The notes beneath the pieces are model-generated. The model saw only the letters and a program-made list of their open reading frames with translations, did not search any database and was not told where the DNA came from. A stretch of DNA of 64,000 nt from Lachnospiraceae bacterium UBA3641 (GTDB lineage: Bacteria > Bacillota > Clostridia > Lachnospirales > Lachnospiraceae), in contig DFKQ01000047.1 of the NCBI GenBank assembly GCA_002373875.1, positions 1 through 64,000 of the forward strand. Direction: 5' to 3'. Position 1 is the first letter of the stretch, and every line of letters begins with the position of its first letter. The position numbers and the translations under genes were made by a program. Of the stretch, positions 36,482 through 45,232 are shown in pieces.

Positions 36482-37136
36482 TTTGATAGAGGATCAAAGA
36501 ATTCAGGCTTATATTGAATCACTCGGAGCAAGTAACGGCGAATTCCTCGATGAACTGGAGGCCGAATGTATAAGGGAGTCGATTCCCGTGATAAGGCCCT
36601 CCATGCAGTCCATACTTAAGGTCATTATAGGGATCGGGAAGCCCGGTTCCATATTGGAGGTGGGGACCGCAACGGGCTTCTCGGCAATCCTCATGGCATC
36701 CTGTGCCTCAGGGGAGTGCAGGATAACGACCATAGAGAAGTACAAAAAGAGGATACCTGTTGCAAGGGATAATATCGAAAAGTCAGGATATAAGGACAGG
36801 ATAGAGCTTATCGAAGGTGATGCGGCCGGGGTTCTTAAGGATCTTGCAGCGGAAGGACGTAAGTACGGTATGATCTTTATGGACGCGGCTAAGGGTCAGT
36901 ATATTAATTTCCTTAAGGACACGCTGAGTCTTCTTGAAACGGGAGGAATGCTTGTTTCCGACAACGTTCTTCAGGAAGGGGATATAATACAGTCGAGGTT
37001 CGCGGTCACAAGAAGAAACAGGACCATTCATTCAAGGATGAGGGAGTACCTCTACATCCTTACGCATGATGACAGGCTTACCACAACAATACTTCCCGTG
37101 GGAGACGGGGTTACGGTAAGCGTTAAGAGATATTGA
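36474..37136 (+). CDS. trmR: tRNA 5-hydroxyuridine methyltransferase (TrmR/YrrM-like O-methyltransferase)
   Basis: A 220-residue class I SAM-dependent O-methyltransferase. Motif I is SILEVGTATGFSAILMA, the metal-binding segment reads IFMDAAKGQYINFL and motif IV SDNVLQEGD. Bacillus YrrM (TrmR) methylates 5-hydroxyuridine at the wobble position of tRNAs to 5-methoxyuridine. The next gene encodes the U32-family protein expected to make the hydroxyuridine. The GTG start at 36474 overlaps the previous gene by 8 bp. A TTG at 36483 has better AGGTGG spacing and is an alternative. Confidence 0.88.
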   Translation: MSDLIEDQRIQAYIESLGASNGEFLDELEAECIRESIPVIRPSMQSILKVIIGIGKPGSILEVGTATGFSAILMASCASGECRITTIEKYKKRIPVARDNIEKSGYKDRIELIEGDAAGVLKDLAAEGRKYGMIFMDAAKGQYINFLKDTLSLLETGGMLVSDNVLQEGDIIQSRFAVTRRNRTIHSRMREYLYILTHDDRLTTTILPVGDGVTVSVKRY

Positions 37137-37137
37137 T

Positions 37138-38382
37138 ATGGACAGGTTAAGGAAGCCCGAGCTTCTTGTTCCGGCAAGCAGTGAGGAAGTATTAAAAACA
37201 GCCGTTATGTTCGGAGCGGACGCGGTTTATATAGGTGGAGAAGCCTTCGGCCTTCGTGCCAAGGCTAAGAATTTCACGCTTGAGGAGATGAAGCGGTCGG
37301 TTGATTTTGCTCATGCCCATGGTGTGAAGGTTCACGTGACGGCCAATATCCTGGCCCACAATTACGATCTTGAGGGGGCAAGGGAATACTTCAAAAGCCT
37401 CAGGGCTATTAAGCCCGATGCCCTTATAATCGCCGATCCCGGAATGTTTATGATCGCGCGGGAGCTATGCCCCGATACGGATATACATATAAGCACCCAG
37501 GCCAATAACACCAATTATCTTACCTATGATTTCTGGTACAGGCAGGGAGCCAAAAGAGTTGTATCGGCAAGGGAATTGTCCCTTCGCGAGATTAAGGAGA
37601 TAAGGGAGCATATTCCAAAGGACATGGAGATCGAGAGCTTCATCCATGGAGCCATGTGTATCTCGTATTCCGGAAGATGCTTACTGTCAAGCTTCCTTAC
37701 GGGAAGGGATGCAAACAGGGGGGCTTGTACCCATCCCTGCAGGTGGAAATACTTCCTGATGGAGGAGACAAGGCCCGGCGAATACATGCCCGTGTTTGAG
37801 AATGAACGGGGAACCTATATCTTCAATTCCAAGGACCTGTGCATGATCGAGCATATACCCGAAATGATAGATGCAGGCATTGATTCCTTTAAGATAGAAG
37901 GCCGCATGAAGACGGCCCTTTACGTTGCCACGGTATCAAGAACCTACCGTAAGGCCATAGACGATTACCTTGAGTCAGAGTCAAAATACAGGGCTAACAT
38001 GGACTGGTACCGTGAGCAGATAGCTCAGTGTACCTACAGGCAGTTTACCACGGGCTTTTATTTCGGTAAGCCCGATGAGACCACCCAGATATACGATAAT
38101 TCAACATATGTAAGGGATGCCGTTTATCTTGGCATGGTTGAAGAGGTTCTTAAGGATGGTACCGTTGTAATTGAACAGAAGAATAAGTTCTGTGTCGGTG
38201 ATGAAATAGAGATAATGAAGCCCGATGGCAGGAATGTTCCGGTGAAGGTTACCGGAATACATGACGGGGAAGGCAATCCTATGGAGTCGGCTCCTCATTC
38301 GAAACAGAAGCTGTTTGTAAGCTTAAGCCCGGGTGACTCGGAAAGATATGATATTTTAAGATGCGAGAACAGAAACGCATGA
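37138..38382 (+). CDS. trhP: U32 family protein, tRNA hydroxylation protein (TrhP/YrrO-like)
   Basis: A 414-residue U32 protein. It opens KPELLVPASSEEVLKTAVMFG and contains the signature ESFIHGAMCISYSGRC with the Cys-rich GACTHPCRWKY block that supports an iron-sulfur centre in this family. TrhP proteins hydroxylate U34 of tRNA using prephenate-derived chemistry, giving the substrate of TrmR encoded one base upstream. Despite the 'peptidase' name the tRNA role is the better-supported one. Bacillus has two such genes (yrrN, yrrO); here there is only one. Confidence 0.9.
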   Translation: MDRLRKPELLVPASSEEVLKTAVMFGADAVYIGGEAFGLRAKAKNFTLEEMKRSVDFAHAHGVKVHVTANILAHNYDLEGAREYFKSLRAIKPDALIIADPGMFMIARELCPDTDIHISTQANNTNYLTYDFWYRQGAKRVVSARELSLREIKEIREHIPKDMEIESFIHGAMCISYSGRCLLSSFLTGRDANRGACTHPCRWKYFLMEETRPGEYMPVFENERGTYIFNSKDLCMIEHIPEMIDAGIDSFKIEGRMKTALYVATVSRTYRKAIDDYLESESKYRANMDWYREQIAQCTYRQFTTGFYFGKPDETTQIYDNSTYVRDAVYLGMVEEVLKDGTVVIEQKNKFCVGDEIEIMKPDGRNVPVKVTGIHDGEGNPMESAPHSKQKLFVSLSPGDSERYDILRCENRNA

Positions 38383-38401
38383 GGCTGTTTGGGACGGAAA
38401 T

Positions 38402-39340
38402 ATGAAGCTGTTGACGATCGTAGTACCCTGCTATAATGAAGAAGCGGCACTCCCTCTTTTCTATGAGGAGGTGAATAAGACTATCGAATCCTTTAAGGAT
38501 ATCGATAAGGAGCTGGAATTCGAACTTCTCTTCATAGATGACGGTTCCGTGGACAAAACCCTGTCAGTGATCAAGGAACTGGCCGGGAAGGATGAGAGGG
38601 TTCACTTCGTGTCCTTTTCACGTAATTTCGGTAAGGAGGCCGGCATTTATGCGGGACTTGAGAATTCTCACGGTGATTACGTTGTTATAATGGATGCGGA
38701 CCTGCAGGATCCTCCGTCGCTCTTGCCCGATATGTACAGGGCTCTTGAAGAGGAGGGATATGATTCTGCGGCCACAAGAAGGGTCACGAGGCAGGGTGAG
38801 CCTCCGGTGAGGTCCTTCTTTGCCAGGCAGTTCTATAAGATAATGAATAAGGTCACGGACCTTGAGATAATGGACGGAGCCAGGGATTACAGGATAATGA
38901 CCAGGACCATGGTTAATGCGGTCCTTGATATGAAGGAGTACAACAGGTTCACCAAGGGCATATACAGCTGGGTCGGATTTAAGACCAAATGGTTCGATTA
39001 CGAGAACAGGGAGCGTGTTGCAGGTGAGACCAAATGGAACTTCTGGAAGCTCTTTCTGTACTCACTGGAGGGCTTTGTCGGCTTTACCACCGCACCCCTT
39101 ACCTTATCTGCCCTTATCGGACTGGCCTTTACTTTTCTGGCTTTTGTTATGATCATATTCATAATCATAAGGACGCTCATGTACGGCGATCCTACGAGCG
39201 GCTGGCCGTCCATGATATGTATAATCGTTTTTCTGGGAGGCGTCCAGCTCTTCTGCATAGGAGTTGTGGGTCAGTATCTGGCCAAGACATATCTTGAAAC
39301 CAAGGGAAGACCCATATATATTGCGAGGGAGAAGAAGTAA
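38402..39340 (+). CDS. Membrane glycosyltransferase family 2 (GtrB/DPM1-like)
   Basis: A 312-residue polyprenyl-phosphate glycosyltransferase. The cytoplasmic GT-A domain has VPCYNEEAALP, the DDGS motif and MDADLQDPP as the metal-binding DxD. Two C-terminal membrane segments (about 232-262 and 270-295) match the GtrB type. It likely transfers a hexose from a nucleotide sugar to undecaprenyl phosphate for envelope glycan modification. It is followed 3 nt later by a second GT2 gene, the pair reading as one unit. Confidence 0.92.
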   Translation: MKLLTIVVPCYNEEAALPLFYEEVNKTIESFKDIDKELEFELLFIDDGSVDKTLSVIKELAGKDERVHFVSFSRNFGKEAGIYAGLENSHGDYVVIMDADLQDPPSLLPDMYRALEEEGYDSAATRRVTRQGEPPVRSFFARQFYKIMNKVTDLEIMDGARDYRIMTRTMVNAVLDMKEYNRFTKGIYSWVGFKTKWFDYENRERVAGETKWNFWKLFLYSLEGFVGFTTAPLTLSALIGLAFTFLAFVMIIFIIIRTLMYGDPTSGWPSMICIIVFLGGVQLFCIGVVGQYLAKTYLETKGRPIYIAREKK

Positions 39341-39343
39341 TTA

Positions 39344-40330
39344 ATGAAGCTGATAATACAGATACCTTGTCTTAATGAGGCCGAGACACTTGAGATAGCG
39401 CTTAATGATCTGCCTAAACATATAGACGGGATAGATGAAATAGAATACCTTATCATAAATGACGGCAGTGTGGACAATACCGTAGAGGTAGCGAAGAAAT
39501 GGGGAGTTCACTATGTTGTGAACTTTATCAAGAACAAGGGTCTGGCCAAGGGCTTCATGGCCGGTATAGATGCCTGCTTAAGGAATGGTGCGGATATAAT
39601 TGTAAATACCGATGCGGACAACCAGTATTGCGGCGCGGATATAGAGAAGCTGGTACGTCCGATCCTTGATAAGAAGGCGGATATAGTCATAGGTGAGAGA
39701 CCAATAGACGATACCGAGCATTTTTCTCCCCTTAAGAAGAAGCTGCAGCATTTCGGAAGCTATGTTGTAAGGATTGCGAGCAAGACGGACATACCGGATG
39801 CACCCAGCGGCTTCAGGGCCTTTTCAAGGGAAGCGGCCATGCATCTTAATGTAATGAACAATTACACATATACCCTTGAGACCATAGTACAGGCAGGAAG
39901 GTCGTCTATGGCGATAATATCGGTTCCCATAAGGACTAATGGGGAGCTTAGGAAGTCAAGACTTTTCTCATCCATGTTCGGATATGTAAAGAGGTCAATG
40001 CTCACGATAGTACGTGCCTTCATGATGTACAGGGCCCTGACCTTTTTCTCCATATTGGGTCTGGTACCGTTTACCATCGGATTTGCCCTGGCGATCAGGT
40101 TCCTTGTCTTTTTCTTCAACGGATCGGGTAACGGACACATTCAGTCTCTTGTATTTTCCTCAACCCTCATGATGTTGGGATTTATGACCTTTATCGTGGG
40201 ACTCCAGGCCGATTGTATCGCCAATAACCGTAAGCTTCTTGAAGATATCCAGTATCGTGTGAGACGGCTGGATTATAAGGAAGAGGAACGTGAGAGGGAA
40301 GCGGAAGATAATAAAGCAAAGGAAAGATAA
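39344..40330 (+). CDS. Glycosyltransferase family 2, membrane-associated
   Basis: A 328-residue GT2 enzyme. IPCLNEAETLE starts the nucleotide-binding fold, with NDGSVDNT and the DxD region NTDADNQY. Two C-terminal hydrophobic segments (about 225-252 and 268-290) indicate membrane attachment. A charged Glu/Arg-rich tail ends the protein. It probably works on lipid-linked sugars with the preceding GT2 and following GT4 enzymes. Donor and acceptor are unknown. Confidence 0.9.
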   Translation: MKLIIQIPCLNEAETLEIALNDLPKHIDGIDEIEYLIINDGSVDNTVEVAKKWGVHYVVNFIKNKGLAKGFMAGIDACLRNGADIIVNTDADNQYCGADIEKLVRPILDKKADIVIGERPIDDTEHFSPLKKKLQHFGSYVVRIASKTDIPDAPSGFRAFSREAAMHLNVMNNYTYTLETIVQAGRSSMAIISVPIRTNGELRKSRLFSSMFGYVKRSMLTIVRAFMMYRALTFFSILGLVPFTIGFALAIRFLVFFFNGSGNGHIQSLVFSSTLMMLGFMTFIVGLQADCIANNRKLLEDIQYRVRRLDYKEEEREREAEDNKAKER

Positions 40331-40336
40331 ACGAGG

Positions 40337-41476
40337 ATGGCAGCAGGAAAATGGGTCCTGATAGGTCCCGTGTATCCCTTTAAAGGCGGAATATCGCATT
40401 ATACAGGCCTTATGTATCGTGCTCTCAGCAAGGACCATGATGTTACCATGATATCCTTTAAGATGCAATATCCCGGATTCCTCTTCAGGAAGGAGCAAAG
40501 GGATTACTCCAACGATGCCTTTAAGGTTGAAGGAACGAAGTTTCTGATAAATACGGCCAATCCGTTCAATATCGAAAAAACGGCCGGTGATATCATAAGG
40601 ATGAAGCCGGATAAGGTCATCATACAGTGGTGGCATCCGTATTTTGCCCCCTGTTACAGGATACTTACGGGAAGGCTTAAGAGAGCGGGAATCGAGATAA
40701 CCTATATATGCCACAATGTGTTCCCCCATGAACGTTTTCCCATGGATAAGCAGCTTACAAGGATGGCCCTTAAGAGGGGCGACAGGTTCGTTCTCCATGC
40801 ACAGGGTGAGGTTAATGACCTTCTGTCAATAAAGAAGGATGCGGATTACAAGGTTTTAGTCCATCCGACATACTCGGCCTTCAATTTCGAGAATATGGAT
40901 ATAAGAACCGCAAGGGCGAAGCTGTCCATAAATCCCGATAAGAGGGTAATGCTTTTCTTCGGGTTCGTAAGGGAATATAAAGGGTTAAAGCATCTTTTAA
41001 ATGCGGTGGGGATCCTTAAGAGTAAGTACTTTACGGAAGAGGGGTCCATGCCCGTCCTGTATGTTGTGGGTGATTTCGACGGCAATAAGGATGAATACCT
41101 GGCCAGGGTGGAAGAGCTTAAGATAACGGACGATATTGAAATAATTGACGGATATGTTCCCGATAAGGAGGTTGAGAAATACTTCTCGGCCGCGGATCTG
41201 GTGGTGCTTCCATATGAATCAGCTACCCAGAGCGGAATAGTCCAGATAGCCTACGGTTTTGAGAAGCCTGTCATAGTCACCCGTGTAGGAGGTCTTCCCG
41301 AAGTGGTGGAGGATGACGTAACAGGCGTTATTGTAGAACCCTTTGATGATGAGGCTCTTGCGGAAGCGATATTTAAGTATTTTAACGATAATAAGAAGGA
41401 AGAATACATACAGGGGATAAAGGATCGGGAGTACAGGTTTTCCTGGGACCGGATGGCGGAGGCTCTTGCTCTGTGA
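40337..41476 (+). CDS. Glycosyltransferase family 4 (GT-B)
   Basis: A 379-residue soluble glycosyltransferase. The N-terminal acceptor domain begins KWVLIGPVYPFKGGISHYTG, and the C-terminal GT1-type donor domain has MLFFGFVREYKGLKHLLNA and the EX7E-like PYESATQSGIVQIAYGFE. It probably adds a sugar to a growing envelope glycan. It ends the three-glycosyltransferase run. The tyrosine phosphatase gene follows after a gap with a half-copy of the palindromic element. Confidence 0.92.
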   Translation: MAAGKWVLIGPVYPFKGGISHYTGLMYRALSKDHDVTMISFKMQYPGFLFRKEQRDYSNDAFKVEGTKFLINTANPFNIEKTAGDIIRMKPDKVIIQWWHPYFAPCYRILTGRLKRAGIEITYICHNVFPHERFPMDKQLTRMALKRGDRFVLHAQGEVNDLLSIKKDADYKVLVHPTYSAFNFENMDIRTARAKLSINPDKRVMLFFGFVREYKGLKHLLNAVGILKSKYFTEEGSMPVLYVVGDFDGNKDEYLARVEELKITDDIEIIDGYVPDKEVEKYFSAADLVVLPYESATQSGIVQIAYGFEKPVIVTRVGGLPEVVEDDVTGVIVEPFDDEALAEAIFKYFNDNKKEEYIQGIKDREYRFSWDRMAEALAL

Positions 41477-41518
41477 TCCCTTCCCCTTTCTTGCGAACAT
41501 CAGCCAAGTGTAGTATTG

Positions 41519-41536
41519 TATAGTAAGCGAAATAAG
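41519..41536 (+). repeat. Half-copy of the palindromic repeat element
   Basis: TATAGTAAGCGAAATAAG matches the left arm and loop of the 46-bp element (8655-8672) except for G in place of A at the ninth base and a change at the end. No right arm follows. It lies just before the tyrosine-phosphatase gene. Confidence 0.5.
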
Positions 41537-41548
41537 GGGATTTGTGCT

Positions 41549-42271
41549 TTGTTTTATTTGGATATACACTGTCATATATTGCCCGGAGTAGACGACGGAT
41601 CGAAGAACATGGATCTGTCCCTTAAGATGCTTGATTATGCCTACAATGAGGGAATAAGGGCCCATATACTGACGCCGCATTATCATGGTGGATATGTTGA
41701 GACCGAAAGAGCCGTAATAGACAGGACTTTTGAAGAGCTTAAATCGCGACTCGGCAGGATACATCCGGATATGCAGCTGTTTATCGGCCATGAGATATAC
41801 TACTACCACAGCGTACCCGAATGGATAGAGGAAGGCAGGGTCCATACACTTGCAGACTCCAATTATGTTCTGCTGGAGTTTTCCACACAGGTTGCCAAGA
41901 GGGAGCTTATCGAGGCCGTTCAGAACCTGTGCGGGTATGGGTATTATCCGGTTCTGGCTCATGTCGAGCGATATGACTGTCTTGTCAGGGATCCATCGTA
42001 TGTAGGTGACCTTATAGACAACGGAGCCTATATCCAGATCAATTCAAAGACAGTCACCGGTGAGGGCGGTTTGAGGGTAAGACATTTTATCAAGAAGCTT
42101 CTGCGGGAGGAATGGGTGCATTTCATAGGAACGGATGCGCACAGTATGGGCAGCAGGAAGCCGGAAATGGCCGGGTGCGCGGAACATATATTGAAGAAAT
42201 GCCCGCCGGAATACGCGGCTGATATCCTGTACCGGAATGCGATCAGTATCGTAAACAATCAGCCCTTATGA
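41549..42271 (+). CDS. CpsB/CapC-type manganese-dependent tyrosine-protein phosphatase
   Basis: A 240-residue PHP-domain phosphatase. It begins with the metal ligands of DIHCHILPGVDDGSK and keeps ILTPHYHGG, IGHEIYY, LAHVERY and FIGTDAHS. In capsule loci, CpsB removes phosphate from the CpsD tyrosine kinase and so tunes polysaccharide chain length. The kinase and modulator genes follow immediately. TTG at 41549 with AAGGGGA 8 nt upstream is the best start. A reading from 41516 runs through the repeat half-copy and lacks such a site. Confidence 0.9.
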   Translation: MFYLDIHCHILPGVDDGSKNMDLSLKMLDYAYNEGIRAHILTPHYHGGYVETERAVIDRTFEELKSRLGRIHPDMQLFIGHEIYYYHSVPEWIEEGRVHTLADSNYVLLEFSTQVAKRELIEAVQNLCGYGYYPVLAHVERYDCLVRDPSYVGDLIDNGAYIQINSKTVTGEGGLRVRHFIKKLLREEWVHFIGTDAHSMGSRKPEMAGCAEHILKKCPPEYAADILYRNAISIVNNQPL

Positions 42272-42321
42272 CCGGATCAGGGAAGGGTAGTGTCAATTAT
42301 TATAGCACGGAGTTATAGACT

Positions 42322-43155
42322 ATGGAAACCGGCAACAAAATGCAATCCGAAACAATCGAGATAGATCTGGTCGAGCTTATCGGCGTTCTTATGAGCCGTC
42401 TGTGGATGATCATTATATTCGGCGCGATGGCGGGGATAATCACCTTTCTTATGTGTGTATATGTTCTTGAGCCCAAGTACGAATCCACGACCAAGATGTA
42501 CATCATTAACCGGCAGAGTAATGAAACGCTGACTTATTCCGACCTGCAGACAGGTACCCAGCTTACCAAGGACTATCAGGAGCTTGTAACAAGCAGGCCG
42601 GTTCTTGAGGAGGTAAGGGCTGAGCTGTCCCTGGATCTTGATAATAAGGAGCTTAAGGATAAGATAAGCGTGGATGTACCTACTGATACGCGAATCGTTA
42701 CGATAACCGTTGAGGATTCCAGTCCCGAGATGGCGAGGGCAATAGCCGATGCCATAAGGAATTCGGCATCTGCCCATATCTCGGCGGTCATGAATACAGA
42801 GGCGGTTAATGTGGTTGAAGAAGCCAACCTCCCCGAGGAACCCGCATCACCCAAGATAGTCAAGGATACGGCGATAGGCGGTGCCTTCGGCGCCTTTGTT
42901 GCAATAGTGATAATCATCCTTATATATATCATGGATGACACCATAAAGAATCCCGACGACATCGAGCATTACTTGAAGGTAAGCGTGCTTGGCTCGATCC
43001 CTTATGTGGATGAGAAGGCGGGTGAAAACGAGAAGAAGAGCAAACGCAGGAAAAAGAGACACGGCTCTTCCGAATATGACAACAAAACGGCAACAACACC
43101 GGTTGACATGTCTTTTTTAAGTCCAGGAACGGAGGTATCAAGGGATGGACACTAA
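42322..43155 (+). CDS. Wzz/CpsC-type polysaccharide co-polymerase, tyrosine-kinase modulator
   Basis: A 277-residue protein with two membrane segments (about 28-52 and 190-212) flanking an extracytoplasmic Wzz domain. The Pro-rich motif before the second segment is PEEPASPK. The C-terminal tail of about 50 residues is cytoplasmic and basic. Such proteins activate the CpsD-type kinase and set glycan chain length. Its end overlaps the kinase gene by 11 bp, so the two are translationally coupled. Confidence 0.92.
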   Translation: METGNKMQSETIEIDLVELIGVLMSRLWMIIIFGAMAGIITFLMCVYVLEPKYESTTKMYIINRQSNETLTYSDLQTGTQLTKDYQELVTSRPVLEEVRAELSLDLDNKELKDKISVDVPTDTRIVTITVEDSSPEMARAIADAIRNSASAHISAVMNTEAVNVVEEANLPEEPASPKIVKDTAIGGAFGAFVAIVIIILIYIMDDTIKNPDDIEHYLKVSVLGSIPYVDEKAGENEKKSKRRKKRHGSSEYDNKTATTPVDMSFLSPGTEVSRDGH

Positions 43156-43876
43156 GGTTATCACGATCAACAGAAAGACCAAGCTTGATTTCCAGACAAA
43201 TGAAGCATATAAGTCCTTAAGGACCAATATGGAGTTCTGCGGCAATAACGTCAAGATAGTCGCAATAACAAGCTGTGTTCCCAATGAAGGCAAGTCATCC
43301 GTAGCCTTTAACCTTGCAATATCCATGGCGGAAGCCGGCAAGCATGTTTTATTTATAGATGGCGACATGAGGAAGTCGGTAATACTGGGACGTTACCAGA
43401 TCCAGAAGATATCCTCGGGTCTGTCTCACTTTCTTGCGGGAAGGCGTGACATCCAGGATGTCATATATTCGACCAACATCAAGGGACTTCACATAATACC
43501 TACGGGGCCCGTTCCGCCCAATCCATCCGAGCTTCTGGGAACAGCGAGGTTTAAGCTGGTCCTCTCTAAGTTCAGGGATATATATGATTATGTCATAATA
43601 GACACTCCGCCTCTCGGAAGCGTTATCGATTCCGCCATCATAGCCCAGAACTGTGACGGAGTAGCCCTTGTGATGGAGGCGAGAGCCATAAGCAGGAAGT
43701 TCGCCGAAAAGGTTGTCGATCAGATCCGTAAGACGGGTTGTCCGATACTGGGAGTCATCCTCAACAAGGTTGAGATCGGCGGCAAGATAGGCAAGTACTA
43801 CGGTAAGTATTACGGCAGATATTACGGTAAGTATTACGGCAAGTATTATGGCGAGTATTACGGTAAGAGTAATTAG
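43145..43876 (+). CDS. CpsD/CapB-type bacterial tyrosine kinase
   Basis: A 243-residue BY-kinase. Walker A is CVPNEGKSS, Walker A' LFIDGDMRKS and Walker B VIIDTPPLG. The last 28 residues are six consecutive (K/R/E)YYG units, giving twelve tyrosines, the autophosphorylation cluster. Activated by the preceding membrane modulator and opposed by the CpsB-type phosphatase, it should control polysaccharide assembly or phosphorylate sugar-nucleotide enzymes. The tail is longer and more regular than most. At DNA level it is a 12-bp tandem repeat that could vary in length. Confidence 0.94.
   Translation: MDTKVITINRKTKLDFQTNEAYKSLRTNMEFCGNNVKIVAITSCVPNEGKSSVAFNLAISMAEAGKHVLFIDGDMRKSVILGRYQIQKISSGLSHFLAGRRDIQDVIYSTNIKGLHIIPTGPVPPNPSELLGTARFKLVLSKFRDIYDYVIIDTPPLGSVIDSAIIAQNCDGVALVMEARAISRKFAEKVVDQIRKTGCPILGVILNKVEIGGKIGKYYGKYYGRYYGKYYGKYYGEYYGKSN
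43793..43866 (+). repeat. 12-bp tandem repeat encoding the Tyr-Tyr-Gly tail
   Basis: About six 12-bp units of the type AAGTATTACGGT (Lys-Tyr-Tyr-Gly) in frame with the kinase. Third-base differences (GGT/GGC, TAC/TAT) and two amino-acid changes (Arg and Glu for Lys) show the units are not all identical. Slippage would change the number of tyrosines without shifting the frame. Confidence 0.85.
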
Positions 43877-43887
43877 CAGGGAGATAA

Positions 43888-45219
43888 ATGGCAGACAATC
43901 AACTGTTAAATGAAATAGGCGAAGAGATAAGGGATGCGCTTAAGGTGGGTCTTTCAAGGGGCGACTTTACGGCTCTTAACGATGCTATCTTAGGTTCCGT
44001 AAACAAGGTCATAGATGAAGCGACAGACCAGCTGGAGAGAAGCACCGGTTATTCGGGCGGCCCCGTAAATGTTTCAACACACAAGTACTCGTCTTATTCA
44101 AGCGGAGCGGCAACCAGGGCCAAGCAGCAGCAGCTTGAGAAGGAGCGTGAAGAGAGGCTTAAAAGGAACAGGGAGCGTGCCGCAAAAAACCGCAGGGAGG
44201 CGGAAGAGAAGAGGATCGAACGCGCTAAGGCAAGGCGTGATGAGGCAGCGCTTCGCAGGAAGATGAAGTCACCCAATGCGATCATCTTAAACGGTAAGCT
44301 CCTTCCCACGAAATTCAAGGCAATAGGCGATACCGGAGGTGTATTATCCATAGTTTTCGGATGCGTGGGTCTGTCTCTTTTTGGCATGCTGGCCATTATT
44401 TTCGGGATCGCAGCCACGGCGGATGCAAGTATAAAGACAAGTCTTTTCTCTGTTCTGCTGCTTGCCGCCTTTTCCGGCTTCTGGGTAGGATATGGCATTT
44501 CCTTAAGGAAGGCTCTTGAACGGGCAAGGAAATACGCCCGTATCTGCGGCGAAAAGATGTATGCGGGGATAAGCCAGTTGGCATCGGCAACCGGCCTGTC
44601 GGAATACATGGTAAAAAAGGACATAAGGAAGATGCTGAAAAAGGGCTACTTCCCCGAAGGCTATATGGATGAAGAGGGAACAACCCTGATGCTGTCGGAT
44701 TCGGTATATAAGGACTACATGTCCATGAAGAACAGGCAGAAGGCCGATGAGGCAGCCAGGCTTACTCAGGAAGAGGGGTCCGAGCTTGATCAGATGGTCG
44801 AAGAGGGTATGGCCGCTGTCGATAAGCTCCATAAGCTGAATGACGATATACCGGGAGAGGTGATTAGCAGGAAGCTGTATGTGCTTGAGGACCTTCTTAA
44901 GCAGATGTTCTCCCGCGTCAGGGAACATCCCGAGCAGATGGACAGGATGCATAAGCTCATGGATTATTATCTGCCCACAATGCTTAAGCTTGTTGAGGCT
45001 TATGCCGAATATGATAAGGTCTCCGCTCCGGGATCCGAGATACTACAGGCCAAGTCCGAGATAGAGACTACACTCGATACGATAAATGAAGCATTTACAC
45101 AGCTTCTCAATAATCTCTTCCAGGATTCGGTATGGGATGTAACAAGCGATGCCAAGGTGCTTACGACCATGCTGACCCAGGAGGGACTTACTCAGGAAGC
45201 GGCATTAAAAACACAGTAA
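43888..45219 (+). CDS. XpaC-like (5-bromo-4-chloroindolyl phosphate hydrolysis) family membrane protein
   Basis: A 443-residue protein. An N-terminal Arg/Glu/Lys-rich segment (about 75-130) is likely coiled coil. Two membrane segments follow (about 152-176 and 183-204), then a helical C-terminal domain containing a winged-helix-like SQLASATGLSEYMVKKDIRKML. It resembles the XpaC family, whose name comes from an indirect Bacillus phenotype and which has no proven enzyme activity. It is followed 13 nt later by telA, the usual partner, suggesting an envelope-stress or toxic-compound tolerance unit. Confidence 0.82.
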   Translation: MADNQLLNEIGEEIRDALKVGLSRGDFTALNDAILGSVNKVIDEATDQLERSTGYSGGPVNVSTHKYSSYSSGAATRAKQQQLEKEREERLKRNRERAAKNRREAEEKRIERAKARRDEAALRRKMKSPNAIILNGKLLPTKFKAIGDTGGVLSIVFGCVGLSLFGMLAIIFGIAATADASIKTSLFSVLLLAAFSGFWVGYGISLRKALERARKYARICGEKMYAGISQLASATGLSEYMVKKDIRKMLKKGYFPEGYMDEEGTTLMLSDSVYKDYMSMKNRQKADEAARLTQEEGSELDQMVEEGMAAVDKLHKLNDDIPGEVISRKLYVLEDLLKQMFSRVREHPEQMDRMHKLMDYYLPTMLKLVEAYAEYDKVSAPGSEILQAKSEIETTLDTINEAFTQLLNNLFQDSVWDVTSDAKVLTTMLTQEGLTQEAALKTQ

Positions 45220-45232
45220 AGGGAGGATCAAA

